Below are positions 61,904 through 64,000 of a stretch of 64,000 nucleotides of DNA, piece after piece. The position numbers were made by a program, and so were the translations under genes. A model generated the notes under the pieces. That model saw only the letters and a program-made list of their open reading frames with translations, made no database searches and was not told where the DNA came from. The number at the start of each line of letters is the position of its first letter. Within the stretch, counting starts at the first letter, position 1. The DNA is from Roseiarcus sp963737365 (GTDB lineage Bacteria > Pseudomonadota > Alphaproteobacteria > Rhizobiales > Beijerinckiaceae), in NCBI GenBank assembly GCA_963737365.1, contig CAVTSD010000002.1, positions 103,541-167,540 on the forward strand, written 5' to 3'.

Positions 61904-63375
61904 TCCCCGTGATCCCGCCTTGTTTGCGCGATCTCTTCGGCGCTCTTGGGCCGGTCTTTCGGCCCCTCCGCGCCTTTCTGCCCCTCCAGGCCGTCTTGTG
62001 GGGATGTCCCGGGCGCCTTCTCCCCAGCCGCTTCCATAACCCGAACCTCCTCGCCATCCCCAATCGAATCGGGTGGATTGGCCACGATACGCTCGTCCGG
62101 ACTAACTCCGGCGATTTCGACGGTCGTCCCAAGATCGCGTACGATGCGAACGTCCTTCAAGACAATACGGTTGTCCGCCCCGACCGTCGCGACTCTCGGC
62201 TCGGTATCCCGATAGAGCATCGCGCTTGCTGGTATGGTGAAACTATTGGGGTCGGCCGGAAGTTAAGTGGATGCGGGTGAACGCGCCAGGCTGAAGCAAG
62301 CCATCCTTGTTGTTGGCGAGGAGCTCGACCAGCAGCGTCCGCGAATTCTGAGTGATTGCATGCGCCGTCGTGTCGACGGTCGCGTCAAAAGAGCGATTTG
62401 GATATTCTGGCACTTCGAGCGTCGCCTTCGTTCCAGGCTCGAGGCCGGCCACATAGTTTTCAGGCACCGGGACATAAATCCGCATTTCGTGAACGTCCGC
62501 GACCGTGAACAACGGCGGAGCGTTCTCACCGCCGTCCGCTTTGACCAGCGACCCGACGTCCACGTTACGGGCCGTCACCACGCCGTCGAACGGCGCGACG
62601 AATTTGGCGAATCCCTTCTGCGCTTTCAGGCGATCGACATTCGACTGGGCGGCGTCGACCTGGGCGGCTTGCGCACGTTCGTCGCTGTCCTTTTCGTCCG
62701 CAGCCTGCTGAGACACCGCCGCCGACGCGCGTAACGAATTCCACCGCGTTGCCGTCACTTTGCCAGAGCCAATTCGCCTTGGCCTTGGCCAGCTCGCTTT
62801 GGGCGACAGCGATGCGCTCATCCAGCTCCGGCGTATCGACGACCGCAAGCACATCGCCCTGTTTGACCTGCGCCCCGATGTCCTTGCGCCACTCTCAACG
62901 TAACCCCATGACTTGGCTGTGTATGGAGGCGCTGTAGAAGGCCTCAACATTGCCGGGCAGCACGAGCTCTCGAACGTCTCCCCCCCGTTTCGGCATAACC
63001 ACCGCCACCGGCGGGACGGCCTGCTTCTGGGTCCACTTGTTCAGCTGTTCGTCATCGTGGTTGCGCCCGGTTATTCCAAAATAGGCCGCAGCGATGGCCG
63101 CAGCCGCCAGGACCAGAATTGCAAGCCCCAATTCTGACCGGCCGACGTTCGTGCGGATCAGGCTTATGCGTATCGGGCTCGTCTGGCTCGGAGTAACGTA
63201 TGGGTGATCGATCCGGCGCTGCGTCGCCCTGGATTTGCGTCTCGCCGGTGCGCGCCGGCGCTTGGTCCGAAGCTTGGTCGAGCGCCTTGGCGGCGGACGC
63301 CTCGGCCTGATCCAACCCTGCGTCGCTTGGGGTTTGCACTTCCGCGTTGCGCTCTTCAACGTGATCTTGGCTCAT
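61900..63375 (-). pseudogene. RND efflux periplasmic adaptor (HlyD/MFP family), multiply frameshifted
   Basis: Recognisable pieces in order are the cytoplasmic N-terminus (MSQDHVEERN), the membrane anchor (LGLAILVLAAAAIAAAYFGI), the lipoyl half (VVMPKRGGDVRELVLPGNVEAFYSASIHSQV; WRKDIGAQVKQGDVLAVVDTPELDERI), the hairpin (DERAQAAQVDAAQSNVDRLKA), FVAPFDGVVTARNVDVGSLV and the C-terminal DTEPRVATVGADNRIVLKDVRIVRDLG. They occupy at least four frame changes: near 63200, two at 62887-62907, near 62765 and near 62253. It overlaps the pump stop (ATGA) and the outer-membrane gene start. Not functional as read. Confidence 0.86.
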
Positions 63376-64000
63376 GCGGCGGAGGTCTCGGCAGGAAAGC
63401 TCGGCGCGGATTCGCTCGCCCGCTTTGGCTTACGTTCATGCACGAGGCGGAAGACAGCTGGAACGAACAAGAGGGTCGCCACGGTCGCGAAGACGAGACC
63501 TCCGATCACGGCGCGGCCGAGCGGGGCGTTCAATTCGGCGCTGAGAGCCATGGGCCCCATGCCAATTATCATCGCCAGAGCCGTCATAAGCACCGGGCGG
63601 AATCGAGTGAAGCCGGCGTCGATTGCTGCCGTTGCGGCGTCGGCGCCTTCAGCCAGCCGCTCGCGCGCGAAGCTCACCACCAGGATGCTGTTGGCGGTGG
63701 CAACGCCCATGCACATGATTGCGCCAGTGAGCGCCGGAACAGATAACGTCGTCCGGGTGATGAACAGCATCCATACGACGCCAGCGAGGGCGGTGGGCAA
63801 AGCTGTGATGATGACAAAGGGGTCAACCATTGAAAGTTGACGACGATCAGCAAGTAAATGAGAACCACCGCGAGGGCGATGCCGATGAAGAGCTGCTGAT
63901 AGGCTGCGGTCATCGTCTGTACCTCACGGCGCCGACGATGGTCGAACCCGGCGGAGCCTCCTTCGCGGTATCATCCAGAATTTTCTGGATGTCGGCCGCG
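63372..64000 (-). pseudogene. RND efflux pump (AcrB/MexF-like HAE family), 3' part, frameshifted; runs off the window
   Basis: Only the C-terminal transmembrane half is in the window: YQQLFIGIALAVVLIYLLIVVNFQ, then in another frame MVDPFVIITALPTALAGVVWMLFITRTTLSVPALTGAIMCMGVATANSILVVSFARERL and GMGPMALSAELNAPLGRAVIGGLVFATVATLLFVPAVF. The junction near 63832 needs one extra base. A second break near 63915-63925 separates the periplasmic part (GSTIVGAV) from TMTAAYQQ. It is first in the operon before the adaptor and outer-membrane genes. Confidence 0.85.

Overview
The window is 64 kb of GC-rich chromosomal DNA from an alphaproteobacterium of the order Hyphomicrobiales. GcrA, a CobS-type cobaltochelatase gene, rhizobial-style iol genes, an alphaproteobacterial LexA box (GAAC-N7-GAAC) and porins of a type I associate with Beijerinckiaceae and Methylocystis relatives all support this. 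The family-level placement is inference. There is no rRNA gene, no CRISPR array and no complete prophage. One tRNA-Ser(CGA) and one IS5-family insertion sequence are present.

Region by region. 0.1-9.4 kb is mostly housekeeping: a J-domain protein, cobS (without cobT), a DUF29 protein, an FMN reductase, an SDR, guaA, an alcohol dehydrogenase and SnoaL-like pair with a divergent LysR regulator, and an exported VOC protein. 9.7-12.2 kb holds tRNA-Ser and a phosphotransferase/acyl-CoA dehydrogenase pair resembling LvaA/LvaC or the two halves of ACAD11. 12.3-26.0 kb is an accessory-looking segment bounded by two directly oriented copies of an unusual iteron repeat. It carries an SOS-promoted gene remnant, a TetR/haloalkane dehalogenase pair, the toxin-antitoxin modules brnTA and higBA (both toxins frameshifted), the myo-inositol catabolic genes iolB, iolE, iolD, iolC, an SDR and iolG, then a YbhN-like membrane protein and a PhoR-like kinase. 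26.3-39.7 kb is mixed: small exported proteins, gcrA, a PEP-CTERM-like protein behind a CRP-type dyad, argD-argF-hslO-ispA, a broken adenylate cyclase, an orphan OmpR-type regulator with a PepSY protein carrying a His-rich tail, a trypsin-like protease, and a MerR/SDR pair.

39.7-50.1 kb is one catabolic locus. MarR, a CrtI-like oxidoreductase and a metal-dependent cyclase/formamidase are on the minus strand. Diverging from them are a second CrtI-like oxidoreductase, a two-domain monooxygenase/old-yellow-enzyme reductase, an SDR, an enoyl-CoA hydratase, an acyl-CoA dehydrogenase and RidA, mostly overlapping by 1-4 bases. The set fits aerobic CoA-linked degradation of anthranilate (2-aminobenzoyl-CoA) or salicylate; no CoA ligase is visible. 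50.3-59.2 kb is an envelope island with three paralogous porins that share conserved cysteine pairs, four small exported proteins sharing a C-terminal GLS...C...C motif, an IS5-family element whose target duplication contains a porin stop codon, and a DMT transporter. 60-64 kb is a tripartite RND efflux operon broken by many frameshifts, followed by a tandem-cysteine-motif protein.

The observations I consider most worth following are the SOS-promoted gene with its iteron repeats, the GLS/Cys small-protein family beside Cys-bearing porins, and the pair of TA modules with broken toxins and intact antitoxins. Several apparent frameshifts are one base long, so sequencing or assembly error must be excluded before biological meaning is assigned.
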